The position numbers and the translations under genes were made by a program. This document shows positions 1 to 10,725 of a stretch of 64,000 nucleotides of DNA, in pieces. The DNA lies in NCBI GenBank assembly GCA_950097015.1, contig CATNEN010000034.1:3453001-3517000 (forward strand). The letters run 5' to 3'. The stretch is from Macrostomum hystrix. Lineage: Eukaryota > Platyhelminthes > Macrostomidae. The notes under the pieces are model-generated. The model did no database searches, was not told where the DNA came from, and saw only the letters and a program-made list of their open reading frames with translations. The first letter of the stretch is position 1. Each line of letters begins with the position of its first letter.

Positions 1-200
1 CCGAGTCCTGCTGTGCCATTCCCTCTGGGTCCTGCTGTGCCATTCCCTCTGAGTCCTGCTGTGCCATTCCCTCTGGGTCCTGCTGTGCCATTCCCTCTGG
101 GTCCTGCTTTGCCATTCCCTCTGGGTCCTGCTGTGCCATTCCCCCTGGGTCCTGCTGTGCCATTCCCTCCGGGTCATGCTGTGCCATTCCCTCCGGGTCA
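1..200. repeat. 24-bp minisatellite, about 8 copies
   Basis: Tandem units of 24 bp with core gccattccctctgggtcctg run from the window edge to about 200. The unit length is a multiple of three, so an uninterrupted Pro/Phe-rich frame exists, but nothing suggests it is coding. The array is cut by the window edge. Confidence 0.9.
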
Positions 201-423
201 TTCCCTTCCTTAGAGTTCTCCCGTTTAAATCACTGTTAAATAAAACACAAGTTATTACAATGGCACTCAAGTTGCACTGGTTACTTGTTTTTCCTTGGAT
301 ATACTCGTAATTACGAACACGTATGGAAATGGTAATTATTACCAATTATGAAATAATAGGACTAGCTAAACATCCAAATTGGAACTAGAGAAAAAAGTAA
401 GTAAAATTGGCTGATAGTACATC

Positions 424-1474
424 TCATTTTCCCGAGTCACCGCTAATGCCGCCGTTCCACTCGGCCAGGAGCTCCTTGAACCGTGTCGTCTCCTTGACGA
501 ATTCGTCCGGCCGGTTCTCGACATCGCGGTAGAAAGCCACCGAAGCGCGCAGCGCATCCAATAGCGGCGTCGCTGGCAGCCAATCGCCGCACACCTCGGC
601 GGCTCTCTCGACGCTGATTGGTCCACTAGTCACCGTTGGATACAACTGGCTAGCAGCGTGCGTGTACTCGATTTTTGGCGCTTCCGACAGCTCCATGGCC
701 TCGGCCAGTTGTCTAACAAACTCACTTGCTGTCCAGGTCTCCTGGTAGGCGAAGTTGAAGACCTCCTTGACGGTGCCAACCGGTCGCGCAAGACGTCGGT
801 AGCGGTCAATCAGGCCGGCCAGAAAGTTTGCCACATCGTCTACGTAGGCAAGCGACATCCGGGTCTCGCGTCCGGCATCGGGCAGCCGCACAGAGCCGCT
901 GTCCACCGCTCGCATGTAGTACCAGAACCGGTAGCTCGTGTCCCTCGGACCGAAGGTGTCCGGTATGCGGACAATCGTGTAGTCGTAGCTGGCGCCGTTG
1001 TGCTCGGCGGCCAGCAGGTCGACCACAAACTCGGCGGTCAGTTTGACCTCCGCGTAGCGTCGTCCGACGCGCAGACGACTGCGAAGTGCGGCGTCAGTCG
1101 GGAAGACGCCATCCGATTCACGCGATCTGCCGGAGTGCCGCTTGTCGGACACGTCGTAGACTGAGTCTGTGCTCAAGTACACGTAGTACTGGAATCGGCC
1201 CATGAGCAGCTGGATGCTCTGCATCACGGCCAAGTCAACGAAGCCGGACAGGTCGATAATGGCCAGGAAGGGCCGAGACTCCAGCTGGGAGAGGCTTTCG
1301 CAGTCTGTCAGGTCGTAGTTTCGGTCGCAAGGCAGCACCCGGCCATGCTGGGCGCTGTGCCACAGCCAGTAAGTGTTGTTTCTGTGCAAGCTGGTCACAT
1401 TGTAGCCTCGGGAGGTCAGCCGCTCCACAGTGTGGCTGCCAATGAAGCCGTTGCCACCCAGTAGGAGGATTTCT
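424..1474 (-). CDS. Extended short-chain dehydrogenase/reductase, last exon (5' partial)
   Basis: The exon encodes most of an NAD(P)-dependent epimerase/dehydratase-type extended SDR. Reading from 1474 downwards, a hydrophobic strand leads into the Rossmann motif GGNGFIG, where NAD(P) binds. Further on come an STDSVYD segment at the usual catalytic Ser/Thr position and YAEVK, which fits the catalytic YxxxK. The acceptor is inferred at 1475/1476 (pyrimidine-rich, ending in AAG); translation ends with TGA at 424-426. No ATG precedes the Rossmann motif in this exon, so the start lies in an upstream exon at higher coordinates that I could not identify. The first in-frame ATG-like start within the exon would remove the dinucleotide-binding motif and is not credible. 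The substrate cannot be read from the sequence; sugar-nucleotide epimerase or dehydratase relatives are the closest by motif. Confidence 0.82.
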
Positions 1475-1644
1475 CTTGAATTCGGGGGGCAAAAGAAGTT
1501 GGGAATGCAAATTAATTCATATTATTGACCCAGTAGCGTTCATTGCACTCGGTGACTCGCTAAAGTGAACCTCAGAACAGGAACCGATGTACTTTTATTT
1601 GGTTTTGGTATGTTTAAGCTCACAGTTACATCATTATAAATAAT

Positions 1645-1945
1645 TTTGGAGTAGTAGCTTGGGGTTTACCTTTTGGACTCACGAATTGTAAGTCGGGGGT
1701 TCGATTCCAGATTCCAATCGAAAAATGTATATCTCTGAGCAAGACATTACCTACGGACAATGACTACTAAAGTAACATGTTTAGTTTAGTTTATCGTTTT
1801 GTGTATCGTCTACTTTAGTAGTCCTTGCCTATGGTTTGCGTCAGTTCACTCAACTGTTAAATGGGTACCCCCCAGTCCATGGACTGTACAGCCTTCAGAT
1901 GCGCCACGATAGCTGCGGCTGTGCTGTCGGCTGCACATTAGTCCC
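1645..1945 (+). mobile_element. tRNA-derived SINE, family A, copy 1
   Basis: The head resembles a tRNA gene, with an A-box-like tagcttgggg near 1657 and a perfect B-box-like gggttcgattcc near 1698-1710. The tail includes the segment agtccatggactg followed by acagcc. The same head-plus-tail arrangement recurs at 56785-57015, which defines a dispersed family. Ends are approximate. Confidence 0.7.
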
Positions 1946-2989
1946 AATGTGTCAAGTGTAATTGTTTTTATTTATTTATTTTTTCATCTTCAATATAAAA
2001 TTAAAGCCACGACGCTCACCTGTTCCCCTCCGAGTGATCCCTGGGAGCACTGGGATCAGAGTACCGGCTGCTCATGTGGCCTCGGCAGACCGACAGACCG
2101 AGGAACATTGTGCAAGCCAGCGCTAGCTGATGCTTCAGAATAGCCATTTGCCACAGGTACATCTGTATAGCAAAGGTGTGCGCCTCTGCTTCCCGAGAAA
2201 CTATCTGTCCCTCAGCTTTAAAAAGGGGATTTTATCCATCCATTCCAGCATCAGTCAGTCCTGCACAGCCTCTACCCTGTGTACAGAATGAACATCTGTG
2301 CGCGTAGATTGAAAGAAAAGCTGATTCATCATTTTACCTGGCCTTCATCCCAGTTGAACAGGAGGGGGTTGAATTGTGCAATGGGAAACTGCGCAGTCGC
2401 TTCACCAACCAGATACATTCAAATCGGTAAAGGTCAATTTTCTTTGAAATTTAAGCCAAGTAGTTAGGCCTTTATATACTTACATTTATTATGTTGCTAC
2501 GTATATTTTTTGCAAGGAAAATAACAAAAACAAATATTCGACAGGTAAAACTGTACTCGACAGTGCTGTGGGTCTCAGGGGCAGTGCTTTCCACGCGCGT
2601 TTTATCGAAGATGTGAAGCAAGAGGCATATTAATTAACTTTCCAATGATTTTCGTCCACACACAGTTTGTAGTTGTTTTCGAAAAACTTTGATAACCTTT
2701 TAATTCGAGTAAAACTAGCCATATCTAAAGCTAAACTGTTAATTCCAGAATATTACAATTTTCAAGAACTATCTAGGATCATAGAATTGTAATTTGACAT
2801 TCCAAACACGGGTTCACTGTGAGAACAGAAACGACAACCCCATTCTTCGTATCGCCTAGAAAACTGAATTTCGGTGGCTTCAAAAGAACGCGCAAGGCAA
2901 TTAAAAAGGAAAGAAAAGTTGACACAATTATAGATGACACAATATCCCAGGCCGAACTCTCGAGCCGACCGCTTCCCAGTTCCCAAGGG
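1946..2989. other. No gene recognised
   Basis: About 1 kb between the SINE and the CYB5D1 stop codon. It should contain the CYB5D1 3' UTR at its right end (minus strand). Short open frames show no family similarity. Missing 5' exons of the SDR gene could lie here but none was recognisable. Confidence 0.5.
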
Positions 2990-5003
2990 TCAGGCCTCTG
3001 TGAGGTCGTCGTTGAAGTACAGGTGCAACTGTTGCAGGTGCTTTTCTTCGTCAATCTTCAAATCGTAAAACTCCTCGTCCTCATCCGGGATGTCATTGTC
3101 GGCCAGCGTCTTCTCCATGTCCAGCTCGCGCCTGTCGTATTTCCAGGTGTAGCTCGCCGCGTGGGCGTTGTGCTTGAGGTAGCGCTGCAGAATCTCCTGC
3201 ATGTTCTCCTCTGAGCACACCTGTGCGGAGTGTTTCAGGTGGGGATTTGATCGAAATTCTTTCTTGTTTTTTTCATGAGACTAGAGTGAGATAAGACAGG
3301 GGAGAGATGAGTCACAGAAGTGTTAAGAAAGGGGAGAAATGAGACAGGAAAGAGTTGAGACACGGAGAAACGTGACAGGGGAGAAATGTGACAGTGTAGA
3401 GATTAGACAGAGAGATGAGACAGAAGAGAGATAAGTCAGGAGAGAGATGAGACAGGGGAGAGATGAGACAGGGAAGAGATGAGACAGGGGAGAGATAAGA
3501 CAGGGGAGAAATGTGACAGTGTAGAAGCATCTTATTAGACAGAGAGAGATAGAGAGACAGAGATAGAGAGAGATAGAGAGACAGAGAGAGACAGAGAGAG
3601 AGATTAGACAGAGAGATGAGACAGAAGAGAGATAAGTCAGGGGAGAGATGAGACAGGGGAGAGATGAGACATGGGAGAGATGAGATAGGGGAGAGATGAG
3701 ATAGGGAAGAGTTGAAGCACGGGGAGATGGGACAGGGGAGAAATGTGACAGTGTAGAGATTAGACAGAGAGGTGAGACACGGGAGAGATAAGACAGTGGA
3801 GAGATGAGACAGTGGAGAGAAAAAGCAGGAGAGGGATAAACATAAAAAACTGAACAAAACAAAATATTCCCATGGAAAATAAATAAATGGGATATTCCCA
3901 GTGACGGCCCCTTGGTTCCCAGGCTGACTGCACTGACCTCAATGACCTGCTTCTGCTGAGTCAGCGTGTTGATGACGCGCACGAATCGCGTCTTGACGCT
4001 CAGCAGGCCGATGCAGTAGGAGGCTTCGTCGCGCCACCAGGGCCGGCCAAAGTCGTTGCTCCAGTCGGCGCTGGGGTAGGGCGGAGCCACGTGCACGAAG
4101 CGGCCGTGCGGCGTGTAGGGCAAGCGGCAGCCGGACACTGGATCCGTGTGGGTGCGGACGTCGCGCGTTTTCGGATCGAACCAGTGCGAGATGTCCTTGC
4201 CGGCGTTAGAAATAATCGGCTTTAGAAGGATAGAGCCTGGTTTTTTTAAAATTAGACTTGTGTAGTGAATAAAAACTTGCTATTAATTTCAATCAATCTG
4301 CTTCATAAAGCAATATCTGATTATGTTGTTTAAACAGAGGTGCATATTCGTTGTGGCTTTATGATTAAAATGACTTTAATTTACTGTAATGACTACGGAA
4401 TAAATAATATAATCTAAGGCTGAAACCTAAAGCACAATCCAATAGCTGTAATTCTAAATACATAGATAGTGGATTATAATTCATCGATTTAGCAATTTTT
4501 TCTCTTTTATGTACTATAAAATATTTTTTTTGAATACATCTTTTTACAATGGGTTTAATCAAATGTAATCTTTGCCAAGTAAAAATCAATATACTAGCTA
4601 GAATGTTTTATACACAGCAATATTTACTGCTGTGATCAAAATTATACTTATGAATATTGTCTGACTATTAGGTTTTATGTAGCTAACTTAACTTTATCTT
4701 TTTGTCACCATCCATTTTAATGGATATAATACAATGAAAAGCAAAAATTTCATAATAAATCCCAGAATAATTGTACCTTTTGTTCTCTTTTATTCTTTAT
4801 TGAATGCCTCATTCTTTATTTCAGCTCTCTAAGATACGATATCTTAGCAAAAAATATTTTACTATAATCTTACCTTGATGCTTGTAACACAATGTAGTCA
4901 AATCATAAACCTTTCCAAGGAAGGAAACCCACAAGCTGTCAACTGTGTTGTGGATGGCAACTTCGTTAGGAGTGAAGTATTTCGGCCTTGTTTTGAGCGT
5001 CAT
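2990..5003 (-). CDS. CYB5D1: Cytochrome b5 domain-containing protein 1 (CYB5D1)
   Basis: Three exons give 219 residues: 5003-4874, 4236-3938 and 3220-2990 (phases 1 and 0; GT-AG borders). Recognisable family blocks are [11 protein letters not shown] and [13 protein letters not shown] in exon 1, KDISHWFDP with His61 and the GRFVHVAPP and DFGRPWW segments in exon 2, and HAASYTWKY and the C-terminal LYFNDDLTE in exon 3. CYB5D1 is known as a ciliary/axonemal protein with a divergent cytochrome-b5 fold; the canonical HPGG haem motif is absent here, as expected for the family. The start is the ATG at 5003, since upstream in-frame codons lack an ATG. The gene is divergent from the CFAP97D2-like gene at 5310, and intron 2 carries a minisatellite. 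Confidence 0.93.
3290..3835. repeat. Purine-rich minisatellite in CYB5D1 intron 2
   Basis: Degenerate 15-17 bp units with core ggggagagatgagacag, varied by dinucleotide-rich gagagacagaga stretches near 3540-3605. It lies wholly inside intron 2 (3221-3937) of CYB5D1. On the gene's own strand it is pyrimidine-rich. A related motif is found inside the MITE at 62234-62828. Confidence 0.9.
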
Positions 5004-5309
5004 CCTAAAAATCTTTTTTTGTGTTTCGAGTAAGAGCTGGATAATACCCAAAAAACCCTTTAAATGGCTTTAATAAAGAGACGAAAAAATTATGTCAAGA
5101 TTTACGTTAAAAGTTGTACTGTTGAAATCAGTCGTAGCAACGACTATGTAAAACAAAATAGGCATAGTTACGAAAATTTTCATTTTGGCGCGAATTCAAC
5201 TACGAACTATCCCCACATTTTATATACCTGCCGATTGATCGCGCGCTGTCGGTGTCTTTTATTGTAGCTGTATAAGTGTCAAGATTATTCTTAATCTAGC
5301 TCAAATACA
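5004..5309. promoter_or_regulatory. Bidirectional promoter between CYB5D1 and CFAP97D2-like
   Basis: The two start codons are 306 bp apart on opposite strands, so both promoters must overlap here. TTTTGGCGCGAA at 5183-5194 matches the E2F/DP consensus. The near-palindrome gtcgtagcaacgac at 5131-5144 contains AGCAAC, a good right half of an RFX X-box, but the left half is poor (three mismatches to the 14-mer consensus). RFX and E2F4/5 control cilium genes in animals; a role for these sites is inference. Confidence 0.6.
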
Positions 5310-6813
5310 ATGCACCGCTCACACTACAATCTCTTTCCTTGCCAAAACAGGCTTCTGCAAATGCAATATGACCGAGCTGCATACCAACGACACATGGAAG
5401 GGGTAATGCAAAAATGTTTTTACCGTGTATATACGTTTATTTTTATGAGCCTTATTGAACATTATTTTAAATAATTTGGTAATCTGAACAGTTGAAGCTT
5501 CGAAGTTGCGATCAAAGTTTTAATTTTACTTTTTTACAAAACAACGATGCTGTACAACTAACAATGCACATGATATACTAATGGTCACAAGTTTCATGTT
5601 TCATGTTTCATTTAACTTTCTAACAAAACCATAGCCCTAATCTAGCCATGCAATTGCATCTAAAGTTTAAACGACAAATAAATACTAATTTTAGTTCCTA
5701 AAAAGTTGTCGGCTATGATTTTTTTGTTTCATTGATCAGAAGAAAAGAAACATGTACTGCCTGAAAAAATACACTAACTTTCATTATTACAGTACTAGGA
5801 AACACTGTATCGCTCTCCTATTAAAGTAACACTTTTGGTACCTTGCAAGTTTTTAGCCATGATATACATAGCATGTAGGCAGATTAAATAATTAAGAAAC
5901 TAACTTGCCTTAATTAAATACAGTTGCGAAAGGCTCGCCCGAAGGTGGACACGAGCTCGCCGCAGACCTTCATTCACCTGCACTTGAAGCCGAAGAAGCT
6001 GCAACTTGAAGAGGAGCGACTGGCCATCATCGAGCGAGACAACCGCCTGCTGCTAGAGAAGATGTCCACCATTATGCGCAAGCAGGGCCGGGTGGACAAT
6101 GTCAATAATTATGAACCAAGAAGGTGCGATTTTGAATTTTCAACGTAATTTCTGTACTTACCTTTTTATCGACAATACATTCTACGTTGTTGTGAATGAT
6201 CAACAGAATTTAATCAACGAGTCGAGTGGGTATTCCCACTGTGTTTCTAAAAATAGCAACAAGCCAGGCCTCATCGAACTCGGCCAATCATGACGCCTTG
6301 CTCAACTCTAACATCCCCGCTCCTCCTCGCAGTCTGAACCGGGAGAAGCGACAGCGCGAGCTCATGAAGGTGACGCGTGACAACAAGGGCATGATGGAGC
6401 GCATCATCAGCCGCTCCAGCATGCGGCAGGAGCGCGAATGGGAGGCCGACTGGCAGCGAAACCTGGCCTTCATGGACAGCATCAGCCGCTACCCGACTGG
6501 CTGGTGGGAGAAGGTGAGAGAATGACCGGGGAACTCGAAAAAAGTCACTGAGCCAGTAGGCGCTTTTGAAACGATCTCCAACTCTCTAATCCAAATTTTT
6601 TTAAATCAGGAGAAAACTTCAACGTCGATGCAGTCGCAAAACCGCGCCGGAAACAACAGCGGCAGCGGCAGCGGCAACGGTCGCGCCTCAAAGCCATCGG
6701 GCGGCGGCAGAAAGGAGGGCCGCGGCTACGACAGCGCCAGCTTCGAATCGGCCGCCGAGGGTGACAAAAATGAGAAGAGCGGCGACAGCGAACGTCGGGA
6801 TAGCGAGCAGTGA
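5310..6813 (+). CDS. CFAP97D2: CFAP97D2-like protein (Hemingway/CFAP97 family)
   Basis: Four exons, 5310-5402, 5924-6123, 6333-6513 and 6610-6813, splice in phases 0, 2 and 0 to give 225 residues. The N-terminus begins MHRSHYNLFPC and continues with a Tyr-Asp-Arg-rich helix, as in CFAP97D2. Exon 2 has ARPKVDTSSPQ, the HLHLKPKKLQLEEERL helix and IERDNRLLLEKM, then IMRKQGRVDN. Exon 3 holds SLNREKRQREL and ends in SRYPTGWWEK. The last exon is a low-complexity Ser/Gly/Arg-rich tail (GSGSGNGRASKPSGGG) of 68 residues not expected from the family. CFAP97 proteins are linked to cilia and sperm axonemes. The gene shares its promoter with CYB5D1. Confidence 0.9.
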
Positions 6814-7894
6814 TGGACCAGATGGAGTGCTAGATTGTACCCTCACTACCATGAGCGCATCTTATCCCCATATGGCATTGAGTTCGTGAGATCTCGCAGG
6901 CCGCTCAATTCGTTCTAAAAATGGTGTCATCGAGGTCTCGTCGTGCTCCGGTATCTAGGCGAGGGTAGATCGATTAAAATTCCCATGGGATAAAGCTTTT
7001 TGTCTCTCATCTTCCAAGTCTAATTTACAGTCTAGGAAGCGGTAGTTTTGCTACAGTTCCTACGTCCCGATTCTGTTCACAAATTCCTTTCCAGGCCTAC
7101 CGTAGCAACCAATTTCCACCCGCCTGGCAACCGTTTGCTAGCAGGCTTTTTGACATCTGTACAATGCAGTGCACTTGTGGAAACTTAGTCTAAGCATTTT
7201 ATGGATGAGGCGGGATTTTGCTATGAAACAGTGGAAGATTAGCAAATAATTCATAATTATCCCTCCATCCCTCTACTCCCCATCTCTCACCTGGCTCTCA
7301 GTTGGAAATTATTTTTTTGCCATTTTGCCTTGCCATGTCCAGCCTTTCCTTAACAAGCCTGCTTTTGTCTATCGCCAGACCCACAGCTGAAAGAAACATT
7401 TAGCACCTTTTGCATGCTGCTTTTTTAAGAAGAAATCGGCAATATACTTATTCTTGTCACGTTCTACTGAGCCTTTTATTGTTTTACATCTGATTACCAG
7501 AAATCTTGTCGAACAACTGAAATTATAGTTTTTCACCCAGCTTCTTTTTCTGTTTTTCTTTATCGGTAGCACCGAGTTTTCTTTGGCTGCAATGCTACTG
7601 CACAACTGCTGATGTGTTTTTTAAGTTTTTTTACACATATTTGCTTTAGCCAAGCGGATGATCACTTCCAGGAGATCGTGAAAACCAGCAGACAAAGGTT
7701 TTTTGTGATTTGATGTTTACTGCCTTGTTTTTTTCCAATGAAGCACTTGAATAACTGTGCCACACAAATACACAATTGGACGATGCTTGTTAAATAGAAG
7801 CTTTGAATTCGTTCAGAAAAGCGAAATCGCAAAGTTTCCATGATGTTTCTCAAACAATCGTATTTTCTTAGCACTGAAAATAAAATTTTGATAC
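6814..7894. other. No gene recognised
   Basis: Contains the 3' UTR of the CFAP97D2-like gene at its left end, then AT-rich sequence with T runs. No frame shows a recognisable domain. Confidence 0.5.
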
Positions 7895-8085
7895 GAGGAC
7901 TTGAGTGGCGGAGGGGTGACTCTTGCACCGAAGTCCTAAACTCGAATCCGCGGCTAGGCCAAATAGATTTTCGGCCCAGCCACGGAGAGTATATATGCAA
8001 CTTGCACCCATGAGGGCCAACGCCAATGGGCAGAATAGGCCTGTCGCTGACCGTGGGTCACTAAATGATAAGCATTACAATTTAC
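7895..8085 (+). mobile_element. tRNA-derived SINE, family B
   Basis: The head reads gagtggcggagggg (A-box-like) followed about 30 bp later by aactcgaatccg (B-box-like). A similar head, gagctcgaatccg, occurs at 35550-35625. The body, with cgtgggtcactaaatgataa, has no second copy in this window, so the right end is approximate. Confidence 0.6.
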
Positions 8086-8753
8086 AATTGCTTGTATCAA
8101 CACAAATATTTTCCAATACCCATGAAACTGAGAAGCCTTTGACTGTTCTCAAATCTGTAAATGTCATCAAGGGATAGATTTGACCAGAATTTTTATGATA
8201 AATCTGCAGTTTATAGCCGAGCAGATTGGTAGAAGTAAAGAGTTTTGCAAATGCCCTACTATTAGTAGAATGTAATTCAATTTCAAAAGTCCAATCATCT
8301 AAAAGGCTCAAAAAGCATTTCGATCTCTACATGCCTCAGAGTCTACTCATAAAAACGCGTGATTCGCTGCCAAAGCTATCCATAGCAACGCCTTGACAAC
8401 CAATGTTTGAGTAGACATAGGGTTGGGGCTGTAAAAGAGCGAAGAGCAGTGCCGCTTGGGCTTAATTAAACTGCTAGCAACAAACTGCCAAACAAACAGA
8501 GAGATAAGAAACTTTCAAATTATTAGTAGAGACCTCAGTGTTTGAGTTAGAGCTGAAAGTCTAGCAGAGTTTAATTAAGAGAAAATTGCTTTTAAACAAT
8601 CAGGTGGATCGTGTAATCGAATTTTTAAACTCTGGACGAAGGTGAATCAACAAGCAACCAGTGTCAACTACTCTTGAAGATAACATGCTAGGCCCCAAGG
8701 TACCAGAAGCCACGGAGTTACCGGTAAGTTAATTGACTAAGAGGTCAATTATC
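8086..8753. other. No gene recognised
   Basis: Mixed-composition intergenic DNA leading into the 30-bp array. I see no coding or RNA signal. An unrecognised 5' exon of the first KY-like gene could be here. Confidence 0.4.
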
Positions 8754-9965
8754 GAGTGACTGGGAAATGGGTTGCAGCTCATATAGTGTCTGAGAAATGG
8801 GTTGCAGCTCGCACAGTGACTGGGAAATGGGTTGCAGCTCGCACAGTGACTGGGAAATGGGTTGCAGCTCGCATAGTGACTGGGAAATAGGTTGCAGCTC
8901 ATATAGTGTCTGAGAAATGGGTTGCAGCTCGCATAGTGACTGGGAAATGGGTTGCAGCTCATATAGTGTCTGGGAAATGGGTTGCAGCTCGCATAGTGAC
9001 TGGGAAATGGGTTGCAGCTCGCATAGTGACTGGGAAATAGGTTGCAGCTCATATAGTGTCTGAGAAATGGTAGTGTCTGGGAAATTGGTTGCAGCTCGCA
9101 TAGTGACTGGGAAATGGGTTGCAGCTCGCATAGTGTCTGGGAAATGGGTTGCAGCTCGCACAGTGACTGGGAAATGGGTTGCAGCTCGCATAGTGTCTGA
9201 GAAATGGGTTGCAGCTCATATAGTGACTGGAAAATGGGTTGCAGCTCATATAGTGACTGGGAAATGGGTTGCAGCTCATATAGTGTCTGGGAAATGGGTT
9301 GCATCTCGCATAGTGTCTGGGAAATGGGTTGCAGCTCGCATAGTGTCTGGGAAATTGGTTGCAGCTCGCATAGTGTCTGAGAAATGGGTTGCAGCTCGCA
9401 TAGTGACTGGAAAATGGTTTGCAGCTCGCATAGTGACTGGGAAATGGGTTGCAGCTCATATAGTGTCTGGGAAATGGGTTGCAGCTCATATAGTGACTGG
9501 GAAATGGGTTGCAGCTCATATAGTGTCTGGGAAATGGGTTGCAGCTCATATAGTGTCTGGGAAATTGGTTGCAGCTCGCATAGTGACTGGGAAATGGGTT
9601 GCAGCTCGCATAGTGTCTGGGAAATGGGTTGCAGCTCGCACAGTGACTGGGAAATGGGTTGCAGCTCGCATAGTGTCTGAGAAATGGGTTGCAGCTCATA
9701 TAGTGACTGGAAAATGGGTTGCAGCTCATATAGTGACTGGGAAATGGGTTGCAGCTCATATAGTGTCTGGGAAATGGGTTGCATCTCGCATAGTGTCTGG
9801 GAAATGGGTTGCAGCTCGCATAGTGTCTGGGAAATTGGTTGCAGCTCGCATAGTGACTGGGAAATGGGTTGCAGCTCGCATAGTGACTGGGAAATGGGTT
9901 GCAGCTCGCATAGTGTCTGAGAAATGGGTTGCAGCTCGCATAGTGACTGGGAAATGGGTTGCTCG
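8754..9965. repeat. 30-bp minisatellite, about 40 copies
   Basis: Units read gactgggaaatgggttgcag plus ctcgcatagt. Two variable sites (gactg/gtctg and cgca/cata) alternate in a pattern suggesting higher-order duplication: the order of variants at about 9110-9350 recurs at about 9590-9830. A 13-bp truncated unit at 9061-9073 shifts phase once. Because 30 is divisible by three and no unit has stops, long frames are open on both strands; these are not genes. Confidence 0.95.
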
Positions 9966-10334
9966 TGGGTAAAGTTCTACGGTGGCCCTATATGATGCAT
10001 GCTATTTTATGCTATAGATAGAGTTAGCTGAAATCAAGCAGACAAAGCGGAACTTCCCTCTTTTTGGCAATCTGTTTCGGCATATCCCTCAGATTCCCCA
10101 GCTAGCAGATGTTGCACAGGAGTTCATTTAGCATCCCGTCTCATCTTTTCCCGCGCAGATACGGATGGGTGATTCCATCGGTTTTCATCAGGCCGAATAG
10201 ATTGAATTTTTAAAGCGGCACTATCCTTGTTTCCTGACGAATTCAATGAATTCAATGCACACTAAAAAACAGAAATATTTAAAGTGATCTTAATTTAAAA
10301 TACATATGTGAGCCCTCTGAATAGTTGCAGGCTT
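9966..10334. other. No gene recognised
   Basis: Short AT-rich spacer between the 30-bp array and the hexanucleotide microsatellite; nothing identifiable. Confidence 0.5.
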
Positions 10335-10497
10335 TGTATCTGTATCTGTATCTGTATCTGTATCTGTATCTGTATCTGTATCTGTATCTGTATCTGTATC
10401 TGTAACTGTATCTGTATCTGTATCTGTATCTGTATCTGTATCTGTATCTGTATCTGTATCTGTATCTGTATCTGTATCTGTAACTGTATCTGTATCA
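10335..10497. repeat. (TATCTG)n hexanucleotide microsatellite
   Basis: About 27 near-perfect units of tatctg, with two taactg variants near 10405 and 10482. It ends 230 bp before the first recognised exon of the KY-like gene. Confidence 0.97.
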
Positions 10498-10725
10498 CGT
10501 GTATCAGAAAGTGACTTGCTCAAGGACCGTAATTTGCTCACTCACTTTGGATATTCAGCCCCTGATCTGCTCTTTGAACTGTACTGTTAACGCTTGTTCC
10601 TCTCTTTCATAGAAATATTGATGCCTGTGCGAAATATACCACAGATCCTGAAGGTGGCCCATGACAGACCAAAACGCGTTGGAATCTATTAGACAATCTA
10701 TGCTGCTTATCGCATTCACTCACAG

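Noticed and set aside
1650-1720. tRNA gene
   Set aside because: A and B boxes are present but there is no full cloverleaf, and a SINE body follows; the same holds for the heads at 7895, 53790 and 56785.
5310-5402. CFAP97D1 rather than CFAP97D2
   Set aside because: The MHR...PC start and the ERDNRLLLEKM block fit CFAP97D2 better, although the C-terminal SLNRE block is shared with D1-type proteins.
8729-9972. Several 150-350 codon frames
   Set aside because: By-products of the 30-bp minisatellite, open on both strands with low-complexity repeats.
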